A DNA stretch of 64,000 nucleotides from Siphonodentalium dalli (GCA_032622095.1 CP136068.1:58056025-58120024), one strand, 5' to 3'; shown: positions 31,080 to 43,437, counted from the stretch's first letter. A program made the numbers and translations. The notes: generated by a model not told the origin, from the sequence alone.

Positions 31080-31685
31080 AGAGAGAGATATTTATTATTC
31101 TTGAACATTCAAGGGCCGGTAACTCGGTCAATTTTCGACCGATTTAGAAAATTTTCGCGGGATCGTTATCGGGGTGACACGTAGACCATGACATATAAGT
31201 TTGGTAGCGATCGGATAGAATTTATTTTTTACGACATTGAACAGCGCCCTCCCACGCCGCGGACAATAATCGGACAACCGCCATTTTGTAGAAATGAACT
31301 AAGTTTAAGTTGCTCTACATCACAATGTTTGTCACGTTCAGTTAACTCAATGCCTTCCAGAGATATTGTCGATAAATGTGAGATGCCTGTTCAAGGGCCA
31401 TTTCTCCATAAATCAAGCACGGACAAAATTCTCAATAGATACACTTCCGTCTCCCGTGGGAGTTGTACACACTCCGAAAATTTCAGCGTTCAACATTTAG
31501 CGGTTCCTGATATATAAGGGTACTCTTTTACTAGGAAGAATAATAATAGAGAAAAATGTTTAAAAATCGTAAAAGAGCGATAACTATATAAATAAACGTT
31601 GGGCCGAAACCCCGATAGCTTTATTTTCAGTAGCTCTCAGATGCCTACATTCCCTAGAAATTCGCGTTAATACTATCATTAGTTT
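31080..31685. other. no gene seen
   Basis: A 109-codon ORF at 31188-31517 has no recognisable domain. The phrase GGTAACTCGGTCAATTTTCG suggests a dispersed repeat, but no second copy was found in the window. Confidence 0.35.
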
Positions 31686-32236
31686 CGGAGTATTTGCAAT
31701 TTAACAGAAAACCGCCCCAACAGAAATACAATATACTCCCTTATTAAAATATGGAAGTATAATAAACAAAACAAAAATGGTCTTTTACAAGACTTGGGTA
31801 GAAAGGGCATTTACTTTTTAAATGATTTAATTGATGATGAAACCTCTGGCATAATTAAATATGAGGAATTTTGTAGAAAGTACGAATTTCAGACTCCCTT
31901 CACCACTGATATAGGCCTGATTACAGCCTTACCAAAGGCATGGAAAGACTGTTTATCGACAATCCGTCCACCTAAACAGAGTGACGTCTGACTATATAAT
32001 TAAATTAAAAAACTGTGAGAAAGCCTGCAGAGAGTTTCATCCCATTTTCTTGAATGAAATTGTCCTTTCACCCCAAATATCTCAGAAAAAATGGCAAGAC
32101 CGCCTTGGGAAAACACTTTCAGACGAGCAGTGGAAATTAATATACAATAACACTGTCAGAATAACAAATGACACTGGGCTTTTAGCTTTCCAATTCAAAA
32201 TGAATCATGATATTTTATACACAAAATTCGAAGCTT
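31686..32236 (+). pseudogene. L1/Tx1-type LINE ORF2 C-terminal fragment
   Basis: Two frames (31794-31991 and 31981-32241) read LGRKGIYFLNDLIDDE, then KKWQDRLGKTLSDEQW and AFQFKMNHDILYTKF. The first matches the 43.5-kb LINE WKRKGVIFVNDLISDN, and the second is the post-RT region found in L1/Tx1-type ORF2 proteins. There is a frameshift near 31985. It is 5'-truncated and stops at a TTAGCTCACC repeat. Confidence 0.7.
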
Positions 32237-34362
32237 TTTAGCTCACCTGAGACGAAGTCTCCGGTGGAGCTATAGTCATCACTACTCGTCCGTCGTCCGT
32301 CCATCCACCCGTCCATCCGTCCGTCAACAATTCTTTAACATCTTCTCCTCTGGAACCGTAAGACCGAATTAGTTCATATTTGGTGTGGATGTTCCCCAGG
32401 TGACTCTCATACAGATTTGTTCAAATGAGGTCACTGGGTCAAATAGTTGCGAAACCAGGGCCATAACTCTATTCCTCCATAGTAATTCTTACAACGACTT
32501 CTTATCCAGAACCATTGGGCCGATTTAGCTAATATTTGGTATGGAGGGTCCTTGGGTGACTGGTGTTCAGATTTGTTCAAATGAGGTCACCCGGTCAATT
32601 AGTTGATAAACCAGGGCCATAACTCATAGTAATTCTTAGAATGACTTCTTCTCAAAAAATATTGGGCCGATTTAGCTTATATTTGGTACGGATGGACCTT
32701 GGATGACTGGGGTTCAGATTTGTTCAAATGGGGTCACTGGGTCAAATAGGGGCAGAGCCAGGGACATAACTCTAAATTTGTTTTACATTTTTGCATTTTG
32801 ACCTTTGATTTTGTTTTAGACACATCACAACTACCCCACCCCACCCTCACCACCTCCTGTCCCTGTCACACCACGCTGCACCATACCATATTACCTCTGC
32901 CTAGTTCACCCCATTAAAATCCTTGTTTTGATCACAGCTGTAGGAGTATCACAAAGCTGTTTATGCAGTCGTTAAAACTTAATTATCTAAATGTCAACAC
33001 CTCTCCTCAAGACATACTGGTAGCTAATGGTTTCATGAATGGAATTTAATCCCAGAGAATGCACTGGCTTTCAATGTCATGGGAATTTTTTTAAGCTAAT
33101 GTAGTCAGGCATTCAAATAAATAATGTATGTCATATTCTCGCAGGGATGTCCCCACAGTGTTTGGCGGGGGGGGGGGGGTGATTGACAGATTTGTTCTAT
33201 GAAATGTAATTTTGAAGCTCACTTGAGACGAAGCTATAGTCATCACTTCTCATCTGTCACCTGTTCATCTGTCTGTCCGTCCATCCATCTGTCAACAATT
33301 CTTTGAACATCTTCTCTAGATCATAAGACTGAATGGGTTCATATTTGGTGTGGATGTTCCCTAGGTGACTCACATTCAGATTTGTTAAAATGAGGTCACT
33401 CTGTCAAATGGTTGTGAAGCCAGGGCCATAACTTTTGCCCTCCATAGTAATTCTTAAAAACGACTTCTTATGTACCATCAGGTTGAATGGGTTCATATTT
33501 GGTATGAAGGGTCCTTTGGTGACTGTAGTTCAGATTTGTTCAAATGGGGTCACCTGGTCAAATAGGGGCCAAGCAAAGGACAGTTTTCCTCTTAATATGT
33601 TTCCTTCACATGGACCATCAGGTTTATTTTACTGATATTTAGTATGAAGGGTTCTTTGGTGTCTGGGATTCAAATTTATTCAGATGGGTTCACCTGGTTA
33701 AATAGGGTGGGGCCAGGGACATAACTGTATGTCTCTATAGTAATACTTAAAATGTCTTCTCAAGAGAGGTTGGACTATTTAGCTTACATATAGTATGGAG
33801 GATCCTTTAGTGACTGAGATTCAGATTTGTTAACATGAGGTCAACCCGTTAAGAAATGACGGGGCTATGGGGACTTAAGACTTTTGTGTCTAATAAAATC
33901 ATTAAAATACAAAATTCATTAAAACATCTACCTTGGAACTACCTGACTGATTAATCTGACATACATATAGTGTTTTGGGTCCATGGATAATTGGGCTTCA
34001 AACATGTCTAAATGGTTTTATAAAAAGGCGCTTGTGAGATGGGAAATTTCCAACAATTGAGAAAGTTTGAGATGTCGGTTGTGAAATTCCAACCTAAGAC
34101 TTGGGAGTCTGGAGCCCGGTCGGGAGGGGACATGTTGAGCTGGAGGAGGAGGGGGGGGGTGATCAGTAGTATACAGTTGGTAATTTAAAGGTAGATATTC
34201 ACTGATCTACATACATGAAGCCTCTCTAGCCACATATCCTGTTTAGATCTAATTTATTTAAAGTGATTATGAAAAGTTCTGACTGTTGTGGTCTCCAGAG
34301 TCCCAGTCTTATCAGTCTTTGCAGTCTGGTGATCGACCCCACAGTCTTTGACTGTCTTGTTA
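32237..34362. repeat. TTAGCTCACC family, two head-to-tail copies
   Basis: Starts TTTTAGCTCACCTGAGACG, whose first ~35 bp fold on themselves (AGCTCACCTGAGAC with GTCTCCGGTGGAGCT), then a (GTCC)n tract, then ~145-bp monomers with TTCATATTTGGTGTGGATG, CAGATTTGTTCAAATGAGGT and CAGGGCCATAACTC. It ends in a unique tail closing CAGTCTTTGACTGTCTTGTTA-like. A second leader begins near 33217. Other copies: 34429, 37558, 38203, 42560 and 58535. No coding capacity. Confidence 0.8.
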
Positions 34363-34428
34363 AATGCAAATTATCGGAAACTGAGTTGTGCTGCTTCTGT
34401 AAATAACAAAAGGAAACACTGCTTCATT

Positions 34429-34555
34429 TTTAGCTCACCTGAGACGAAGTCTCCGGTGGAGCTATAGTCATCACCCATGTCCGTCGTCCGTCCATCCGTC
34501 CGTCAACAATTGTTTGAATATCTTCTCTAGATCCATAGGACCGAATTGGTTCATA
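34429..34555. repeat. TTAGCTCACC family, truncated copy
   Basis: Leader and (GTCC)n only. It stops where the poly(T) side of a minus-strand LINE 3' end begins. Confidence 0.75.
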
Positions 34556-34801
34556 TTTTTTTTATTTTTTTTAAAACTTTTTTATTTATATCATTTATGT
34601 ACATTATATATAGTGACATCATACAAACATATATGTAAGTATTACAAAAACAATCATGTTATTAATTAGAGTGACATCACATGTGGGGCGGGTGGGGTCC
34701 TTGCACACTAACCATGCACTCTCCTTGCACACCATACTTGCACACCATACAGTACATGCATATCAATAAGTGTTTATAAATGATAGACAAAAACAGACAA
34801 T
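34555..34801 (-). mobile_element. 3' end of an L1/Tx1-type LINE, with poly(A) on the minus strand
   Basis: The plus strand begins with a T-rich run (TTTTTTTATTTTTTTTAAAA) equal to a poly(A) tail on the minus strand, followed by 3'-UTR sequence. It continues through the duplicated block 34802-35011 and, beyond the inserted 35012-36796 segment, into the ORF at 36941-37510. Confidence 0.6.
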
Positions 34802-35011
34802 AATACCTTCGGCTGTCAAAAACATGATATATGTTGGTATTTAGTTGTGTTTGTGTGTACACCTATATCAATAAAACAACACATATGTTGGATTGATACC
34901 TGGTTTCAGTTCTTGAATTGACGGTATATGGCTATATGTCAAAATAGTTTTTACTGCTTTATCAGGCTATTTGTTTAACGCTTTTGTCAAAGTACCCCAT
35001 TCTTCATGAAA
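34802..35011. repeat. ~200-bp direct repeat, left copy
   Basis: Matches 36797-36985 (AATACCTTCGGCTGTCAAAA, ATGATATATGTTGGTATTTA, GCTATTTGTTTAACGCTTTT). There are about eight substitutions and one ~20-bp indel. It flanks a LINE tail plus a short repeat element, and looks like an old, long target-site duplication inside the 3' UTR of the L1/Tx1-type LINE. Confidence 0.65.
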
Positions 35012-35390
35012 GATACACTTAATCTATGGTTCTTGTTTCATCGTTTAGAATAGATTGGCTTAGACACGTATAACTTATGTGAGAACACAGAGTATTCATT
35101 TTTTGTGTTTGTTTTATATTACACTTGATATAGTACACTTGCATAATGTGTATATTATAACGAGTACGATTCATGTGCTCGGTGAGAGAGAGATAGAGAG
35201 TGAGAGAAAGAGAGGGAGTAAGTATCAGTTTGTTTATTACTTGTTTGTGATGTAATTTGTTCTTGTAATGTATACCATCTTGTAAATATGTTGACCTTCC
35301 TGGGGTCTATGTTTCCTATGTATATTTGTTTGTGTTAAATAACTCTTCATTTATGGAGGACAATTAAAGATATATATATATATATATACT
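35012..35390 (+). mobile_element. 5'-truncated LINE 3' end sharing the LINE-A/LINE-B tail
   Basis: 379 bp of non-coding 3'-UTR-like sequence ending TTTATGGAGGACAATTAAAG then (AT)n. The ending matches the LINE-A and LINE-B tails (TGGAGG, AATAAA-like, TA repeats) and 60447-60480. It contains a (GA)n stretch near 35186-35220. Confidence 0.6.
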
Positions 35391-36796
35391 AGCAGGTGGA
35401 CCCGACTTCGTCCGGGCTGTTTCCCCTCTGCTTTTCTGCGAATTGCGCGATTTGACCTTGAATTGTCCATTTTGAAGGTCAAGGTAAGGTGGGGTCACGA
35501 TTTGACCCGTCCAAAACACTGCCTGGACAAAAGTACCCAACAAAATTACCCGTCGAAATCCATCCGGTTTTACCCGATTTGACCTTGAATTGGTCCGGGC
35601 TGTTTCCCCTCTGCTGTTCGGCGAATTGCGCGATTTGACCTTGAATTATCCATTTTGAAGGTCAAGGTCAGGTGGGGTCAGCCAGTGGACAAAAGTAACC
35701 ATATGTATCAAATTTCGTCGAAATCCCATAAAAATTCACGATTTGACCTTGAATTGACCCGATTTCAAGGTCAAGGTCGCGACGCACGGGCAAATGAATA
35801 GGCTTACAAAAGTAACCCTATGTATCAAATTTCGTCGAAATCCCATAAACATTCGCGATTTGACCTTGAATTGACCTGATTTCAAGGTCAAGGTCACGTC
35901 GCATGGGCAAACGAATAGGCTTACGACACTCCCCATACGAAAGTATCCCTAGACACTAATTTTCATCGAAAGCCCGTGATACTCGGGCGTTTGACCTTGA
36001 AATGACCCGATGTCAAGGTCAACGTCACGTCGCACGGGCAAATTAACAGACCCATGCCACTCCCCGGCCGAAAGTACCCCCACATACCAAGTTTCATCGA
36101 AATCGGCTCGGCCGTTTTCGAGTCCATCGCGAACACACACACAGACAGACAGACACACACACACACGCAGATTTCCCAAAATATATAATAGACTAGCAGG
36201 TGGACCCGACTTTGTCTGGGCTGTCTCCTCTCTGCTTTTCGGCGAACTGCTCGATTTGACCTTGAATTGTCCATTTTGAAGGTCAAGGTCAGGTGGGGTC
36301 ACGATTTGACCCGTCCAAAACACTGCCCGGACAAAATTACCCGTCGAAATCCATCCGGTTTTACCCGATTTGACCTTGAATTGGTCCGGGCTGTTTCCCC
36401 TCTGCTTTTCGGCGAATTGCGCGGTTTGACCTTGAATTGTCCATTTTGAAGGTCAAGGTCAGGTAACGATTTGACCTGTCCAAAACACTGCCCGGACAAA
36501 AGTACCCGACAAAAGTACCTGTCGAAATCCATCCGGTTTTACACGATTTGACCTCGAATTGATCATTTTGAAGGTCAATGTCGGGTCGGGTCACGATTTG
36601 ACCCGTCCAAAACACTCAGTGGACAAAAGTAACCATATGTATCAAATTTCGTCGAAATCCCAAAAAAATATATACGACAACGACGACCGCCTGGTCAAAC
36701 TACACACACGTACCAAGTTTCGTCCCGATCGGTCGAGAATCGTAGATTTGTATAAATGACATACATACAGACAGACATATAGACAGAGGTCTTCAA
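35391..36796. mobile_element. short non-coding element array rich in AGGTCA half-sites (two units)
   Basis: Two head-to-tail units begin CTAGCAGGTGGACCCGACTT (35391 and 36194) and end near AAAATATATAATAGA. Internal blocks GATTTGACCTTGAATTG and TTTTGAAGGTCAAGGTCA recur many times, mostly as inverted pairs 10-15 bp apart. The 3' part is AAATCGGCTCGGCCGTTTTC then CAGACAGACA repeats. The structure suggests a SINE-like or MITE-like non-autonomous element that targets TA-rich DNA. Relatives at 40016, 47236 and 61100. No protein. Confidence 0.65.
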
Positions 36797-36985
36797 AATA
36801 CCTTCGGCTGTCAAAAACATGATATATGTTGGTATTTAGTTGTGTTTGTGTGTACACCTATATCAATAAAACAACATATATGTTGGATTGATACCTGGTA
36901 TGTGGCTATATGTCAAAATAGTTTTTATTGCTTTATCGGGCTATTTGTTTAACGCTTTTGTCAAAGCATCCCATTCCTCCTGAAA
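36797..36985. repeat. ~200-bp direct repeat, right copy
   Basis: See 34802-35011. It covers the end of the ORF at 36941-37510 and its 3' UTR. Confidence 0.65.
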
Positions 36986-37510
36986 ATTCAAAAGTCTATC
37001 GTCTCTCAAAGCACTGATCTTTTCCATATGAGTTCGGTTCACTAATTCATTCAAAACAGCTTTTAAAGATAATTCAATGGGGTAGAATTTCGTTTTATAA
37101 ATATAGTATTTTAAAACAATTAAAATAATGTTTCTTAATATATTGGCACCCTTTTCCGGCGAGACACCAAATAATATATTATATTTTGTAAGTTGGATAT
37201 CTAGTATGTTGGTGTTTATCCAGCATTGTACTGTTCTTAAGAAACATGATACTACAGGACAGTCATAAAATATGTAGGAAATTGATTCTATCATTTGACA
37301 TCTGTTACAGTCACTATAGGTAGTAATTTTCATCTTCAGTAGTAATTGTTTGGTCGCCAGAATTATAGTATTTATGCGGAACTGGAACCATCGCAACCTG
37401 GTGTCAGAGAGTGATTTAAACGGCAGTGCGAATGTATATGCCCATGGTACTTGAGAATTGTTATGTCCAAGTTCTAATGCCCATTTCTGTATTGAGGAAG
37501 GTTTTGTCAA
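36941..37510 (-). pseudogene. L1/Tx1-type LINE ORF2 C-terminal part
   Basis: A 189-residue open stretch that starts inside the ORF2 C-terminal region. RWFQFRINTIILATKQLLLK, CNRCQMIESISYIFYDCPVV and FYPIELSLKAVLNELVNRT show the Cys/His-type post-RT region (CxxC...H/Y...C) of L1/Tx1-type elements. The stop is at 36941-36943. It ends upstream (37558) at a TTAGCTCACC repeat, so the RT domain is missing. Its 3' UTR is split by the insertion 35012-36796. Confidence 0.75.
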
Positions 37511-37557
37511 TTTATCCGATATGAGAATGTCATAAAAATCTGTGCAACCCCATATAC

Positions 37558-38120
37558 TTTTAGCTCACCTATAGTCATTACTCCTCGTCCGTCCGTCCGT
37601 CCGTCTGTCTGTCCGTCCGTCAAGAATCATCTTCTCCTCCCGAATCGGAAGACCGAGTGGGTTCATATTTGGTGTGGATGTTTCCTAGGTGACTCACATT
37701 CAGATTTGTTCAAATCAGGTCACCAGGTCAATTAGTTGCGAAACCAGGGCCATAACTCTATTCCTCCCTAGTAATTCTTAGAACTTCTTCTTCTCAAGAA
37801 CCATTGGGCCGATTTAGCTAATATTCTGTATGGAGGGTCCTTGTGTGACTGGGTTTCAGATTTGTTCAAATGGGGTCAAATAGGTGCCGAGCCAGGGCCA
37901 TAACTCTATTCCTCCCTAGTAATTCTTAGAACGTCTTCTTCTCAAGCACCATTGGGCCGATTTAGCTAATATTGTGTATGGTGGGTCCTTGGGTGACTGA
38001 GGTTCATATTTGTTCAAACGGGGTCACTGGGTCAAATAGGGGCAGAGCCAGGGACATAACTCTAAAAACAAAAAATAACATTTTTGCATTTTGACCTTTT
38101 TAGACACATCACAACCTCAT
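37558..38120. repeat. TTAGCTCACC family, truncated copy
   Basis: Short leader without the GAGACGAAGTCTCC half-hairpin, (GTCC)n tract at 37581-37620, then about three monomers. Confidence 0.75.
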
Positions 38121-38202
38121 ATTTCTTACCTAGATTTTTCTTAGCATGTTCTGCGTCTGTATGGATTTTGGTATTGTTTATTTAACCCTTTCCACTCTTG
38201 TT

Positions 38203-40015
38203 TTTAGCTCACCTGAGACGAAGTCTCCGGTGGAGCTATAGTCATCACTCCTCGTCCGTCGTCCGTCCGTCCATCCGTCCATCCGTCCGTCCGTCAACAA
38301 TTCTTTGAACATCTTCTCCTCTGAAACCGTAATGCCGAATTGGTTCATATTTGGTGTGGATGTTCCCTAGGTGACTCTCATTCAGATTTGTTCAAATGAG
38401 GACACTGGGTCAAATAGTTGCGAAGCCAGGGCCATAACTCTGTAATTCTTACAACGACTTCTTCTCAAATTTCATTTGGCCGAATGGGTTCATATTTGGT
38501 ACAAAGGGTCCTTGGGGGACTGTTATTCAGATTTGTTCAAATGAGGTGACTGGGTCGAATGTGGGCGGAGCCAGTGACATAACTAAAAAAAAAAAAAAAT
38601 TGGTCAAATTCAGATTTTTTGAATTTTCACCATACTCAAATTAACAAACAAAAAATTAATTTTTTAATCATTTTATAAAATTTGAAAAAAGTTACACCAT
38701 TATAACATCTGCAGAGTTATGAAACTTTAATCTTTAATCTTCTGAAATTACAGAAATATTCCATTACCCATCCCCCCTCCCACATGGCCCAGACCCACCC
38801 CCACCCTGCAGTGGCCTGCACCCAACCAACATCCCTTCCAATGGATATCATTTCCAGCTTCCAACTTTAATACCTGTTCTATTAAAGTTGCAGATATCTC
38901 TTTGTGGATAAACAGAGAAACACATGTCATTAATCAAGATTAGAATAATATGTCACTGACAGCTTGTATAAACATACTGCTAGCAATTTTAAACAAACTG
39001 CCTGAATTTAGTGTGTCTGACATTTGCAGAATGAGGTTCCCGGAGGGTGAATTTAGTGATGCTATCCCACACAGTGGGCTAGCATCACCAAATTCACCCT
39101 CTGGAGACCTCATTTTGCTTAGGCCTCATCTTCTGGGAAGTATCTATAGTATCAAATTAACATTGTTTTTAGTTACATTTCCCTTCTAGGAAGTTGCTAT
39201 ATCCCCTAATTTGCAGAAGATAAAATTCATAATTGAGGTGCTCAATGGGTGAACATCAACTTCCAACTGGGGAACTTCAATGTTATCCTAGGTCTGCCAT
39301 AGCAGTTGAGGGCCTTAGCAGAATGAGATCCCCAGAGGGTGAATTTAGTGATGCTAACCCACTCCAAACGAAGGACAGTTTCACTCTTAATAGGCTTCCT
39401 TCACAAGGACCATCAGGTCTATTTTACTGATATTTATCATATGTATGAAGGGTTCTTTTGTGTCTGGGATTCAAATTTATTCAGATGGGGTCACCAGGTT
39501 AAATAGGGTGGGACCAGGGACATAACTATATGTATGGAGCAATCAGGAGGATCCTTTCGTGACTGAGATTCAGATTTGTTAAAATGAGGTCAACCGGTCA
39601 ATCTGACATACATGTATTGTGTTTTGGGTCCATGGATAATTGGGCTTCAGACATGTCTAAATGGTTTTAGAAAAAGGCGCTTGTGAGATTGAAAATTTCC
39701 AACAATTGAGAAAGTTTGAGGTGTCAGTTGTGAAATTTCAACCTAAGACTTGGGAGTCTGTAGCCCGGTCGGGAGGGGACTTGTTGAACTGGAGGAGGGG
39801 GGGGGGGTGGTGATCAGTAGTGTACATTTGGTAATTTCAAGGTGGATTTTCACCAATCTATATATACGTGAAGTCTCTCTAGCACATATCCTGTTTAGAG
39901 CTATTTCTTTTAAAGTGATAATGAAAAGTTCTGACTGTTGTGGTCTCCAGAGTCCCAGTCTTATCAGTCTTTGCAGTCTGGTGAGCGACCCACAGTCATT
40001 GACTGTCTTGTTATA
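38203..40015. repeat. TTAGCTCACC family, near-complete copy with a nested MITE
   Basis: Leader at 38203, (GTCC)n at 38250-38300, monomers to about 38590, A/T-rich middle, hAT-like MITE inside (39010-39364), and a tail ending CAGTCATTGACTGTCTTGTT. The tail matches 34240-34362, 43310-43437 and 60080-60205. Confidence 0.75.
39010..39364. mobile_element. hAT-like MITE, copy 2 (3'-truncated)
   Basis: Matches 1640-2083 from GTGTGTCTGACATTTGCAGA through both subterminal hairpin starts. It stops inside the loop of the right hairpin (GATGCTAACCCACTCC), where TTAGCTCACC-family sequence resumes. Confidence 0.75.
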
Positions 40016-40830
40016 TAAAACTAGCAGATCAGCCCGCTACTGGCGGCTTTGGTCGTTAGTTTTTCAAGGTAACCCCGTACAGGCATATATAACCCGAAAA
40101 AAATATTCCCCGTCCCGAGTTGACCATACATAACAAATTTCACGTCGATGTCACCGCTGACGACCGAGATATCGCCCAAGGTAATTTGTGGGTACCCGTT
40201 TCAAGGTCAAGGTCACCTGAGGCGGACAAACTGACCCGACGAAAATCTCCCCCGTCCATTGGAAGCCCTAAGTACGAAATTAGATTTACCCAGTTTCCAA
40301 AAGCAAAAGATATCAGGTAGAATTTGTCAAATATGGACCCTGGTGCAAACACTCGCAGGGCCCTAAAATTTATTAACATAGGATTTCCCATTAAAATCGA
40401 TTTATGTCGATAAAACTCTTATTTTTTTTTAATTTAAGCTGAGACTTCGTGTGTCTGCGTGTAATACTTATATATTCTTAAAATGACAGAGTCCAACACG
40501 TAATTATGTTTTTGATGAAAGAAATTAATTTTTTTCGATGGTAAATTTCGAGCGATAACGTTGCGTTGAATTGTAAACAAACGCTCTTTTATAGCGACGC
40601 GTCATATACAAACGCTCATTAAATTATCACGTGATTAACCCCCGCAGTGCCGTTTTTTTGGGACTGGGAGTGGAGAATGAGTGCTCAGAGCTTCTCCAAA
40701 ACGCCGCGACGACGATTCCCGTGGATTTTTACCCTTAGATGGGAAGTTTGAGCTCAATCGAGCCAGCCGTTTTCGATTCTATGGAGGACAAATATACGGA
40801 AGTCTCAAAATATATAGGAGATTCGTCCAA
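40016..40830. mobile_element. short TA-targeted element, diverged subfamily
   Basis: Starts ACTAGCAGATCAGCCCGCTA and ends CTCAAAATATATAGGAGA. It contains GTTTCAAGGTCAAGGTCACC and AGAATGAGTGCTC. Related to 47680-48070. Non-coding. Confidence 0.6.
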
Positions 40831-41195
40831 GACAGGATGACTCAAACATTTTTCTTCTGATCGACACCAATTTTTGTATATGAATTTTTGACACCTATAT
40901 TCAGATCAAGTTCAAATATGGGTTTGATCAGATATATTTTAAAAGAGTTATGGCCCTTTATAATTCACACCTCTTTGCTATGCACTATGAATTTTTAAGA
41001 GAACATGACAACGCTGAAGGCTGCATTATTGAAGAAGCCAATTTATCACTGTGTGGACACCTGATACTCTGGCTAAAGAGTGCTTGCTTGCATACCAGTT
41101 TACCATCTGTCATTACATGACATGACATTAGTTAAACACCTATTCTACAAGAATAAATAGGAATAGTCCATTGTTCATTTCTTCAAACCTGGACA

Positions 41196-41626
41196 TAGTG
41201 TGTCTGACATTTGCAGATTGAGCTCCCCAGATGGTGAATTTAGTGTTGCTACCCCATACAGCAGGCCAGCATAACCAAATATAGCCTCCATGGACATAAT
41301 TCTGCTTAGGCCTCATCTTCTGGGAAGTATCATAAGTATCAAATTGAAATTTTGTTTTAGTTACTTTTTGACTTTTTCCCACCTGTTCAGTTTCAATGTC
41401 CCCCTAATTTGCAGAAGATAAAATGCATAATTGAGGTGTTCAATGGGTGTGCATCACCAACTTCAACTGTAGAACTTCCATCTGTTCCTAGATTTCTATT
41501 GTCAGTTGAGGCCTAATTTAACGGCCTAATCAGACTGAGAATCAATTCGGTGATGCTAGCCCGCCTTGCCGAATAGTATCATTAAATTCAACTTTTGGGG
41601 ACCTTATTCTGCAAATGTCAGACACC
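41196..41626. mobile_element. hAT-like MITE, copy 3 (decayed)
   Basis: Both ends are present (AGTGTGTCTGACATTTGCAG and CTGCAAATGTCAGACAC), with the same internal order as 1640-2083 but many substitutions. Subterminal hairpins are still recognisable. Confidence 0.7.
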
Positions 41627-41639
41627 TCTCCCAATTTAA

Positions 41640-42555
41640 CCACAAAAAAAACAAATACTAAAAAAAACAAATCATAAATTTAATTTGTTTTGTTTTATAT
41701 ATTTTTAAAAATTTTAATTAAGATTTAATTCCTTGCTCATATTTAATTTTTTGTTTAAACTTATTAGAACAAAACAACTAACACCATTATAACAGCCATC
41801 AGGTTGACCACACCAAATTTGATTTAAATCAGTCTAAAATCAAGAACATGCAAACAGCAGACACTTAGAGCAGGGTTCCTTTCCTGAGAAGACAGAATGA
41901 TTACTTAACCACATATAGAAGTCACATTGTGCTGGCTAAGGTGATTAATGAGATGGCAGTATTAACAAAATATGCTTGGAGTGAAAGCTTTGATTGATGT
42001 CTTAGAGATATCTGCCTGGTAGAGAGTTATATATAAGGCCAAACAAAATAATACCTGTGTTTAGGGTTACATGGTCCAAAATAATTAGGGTAGGTAGGTA
42101 GGGAATATATATATTTTTTTATTCTGAATTCTATTGGGTCATTGACAATTCAATCTAGAAAGCTTCACAATTCAGATTAATTGAAAGGTTCAATACTAAA
42201 TATTGTTAATCCTGAATTAGCCAGAGCACTAGACTAAAACTTCTAAATCTTTTTTATAGGAGAGGTTTGAAAATGGGTAAGATACCTTTCGAAGCCCTTT
42301 CAACTTAGCAAAAAAAAATATCTGTGTCTACAGTCCAATAAAAAGTTTTGGGTAGGAACCTTTTTCTTGCTCATATTTACCTAAACATAGGTATTTTAAT
42401 TTTTTTTACCTAATTTTTAACTAATTTTAAAACTAATTTCCGAAGCCAAGTGTGAATCTGACAGTTAGGCCATTATTTATATACCCTTTCATGAGGGGAG
42501 CTCCCCTGGTGCAGCATTAAATATCATGTAACAGTGCTTTCTCTTATAAATGCGA
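41640..42555. other. no gene seen
   Basis: A/T-rich DNA with poly-A runs. Near 42490-42560 lies a fragment of the short hairpin MITE (GCAGCATTAAATATCATG, CTCCCATAGGGAGC). Confidence 0.4.
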
Positions 42556-42559
42556 GCCT

Positions 42560-43437
42560 CCCATAGGGAGCCAGGACATAACTTATCCATTCATTGTAAT
42601 TCTTAAAACGTCTTCGTATCAAGAACCATCAGGCCTATTCAGCTTATTTTTGGTATGGGTGACTGGGATTCAGACTTGATTCAGATTGGATCACTGGGTC
42701 AAATAGGGGCAGAGCCATGGACATAGTTATTTCCCTTAATAGTTATTATTAAAACATCGTCTCAAGAACCATTTGGCATATTTAGGATATATTTGGTATG
42801 GAGAGTCCTTGGGTCATTTGTATTCATATTTGTTAAAATGGTGTCACCAGGTCAAATAGGGGTGCGATCCTATTTTAATTCTTAAAATGGCGCCCCCTCG
42901 AGACCCACCAGACCTATTTAGCTTATATGTAGTATGGAGGGTCTTTTTGTTACTTGGGACTGGGTTACTGATTTTTTTAAAATGGGTTCAACCAGTCAAG
43001 AAATGACATTTGGTCACTAATTTTGGTGTATATGGCCTATGGAGAGTTGGGATCAATATTTGTTTGATTGCGGTCCACCATTAAAAAAGGGGGGGCATGT
43101 CAGGTTGGAACTTTGCAACAGTTACGATAGCTTGAGGTATCAGTTGTAAAATTCCAACATGTGCAAAGGACTTTTACGAACTTGAGAGTGTGCTTGCTTC
43201 ATTGGGAGTGTGTTCACTTCAGTTAGGAGGGAACAGACTATGTAGGGTGGTGGTGATCAGGGCCATGTAGTTGAAAATTTAAAAGTGCTTAATGGAGACC
43301 CACTAGCTACGTCCCTCCGTATGACTACTTGTTTTTAAATGATTTTGACAAGTATTATTTCTTGTGGTCTTCCTTGTCCCAGTCTTCTCAGTCTTTACAG
43401 TCTGGTGGGCGTCTCCACAGTCATTGACTGTCTTGTT
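42560..43437. repeat. TTAGCTCACC family, 5'-truncated copy
   Basis: Degenerate monomers from CCAGGACATAACTTATC on, then the family tail ending CAGTCATTGACTGTCTTGTTA. It abuts the truncated LINE at about 43480. Confidence 0.7.
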
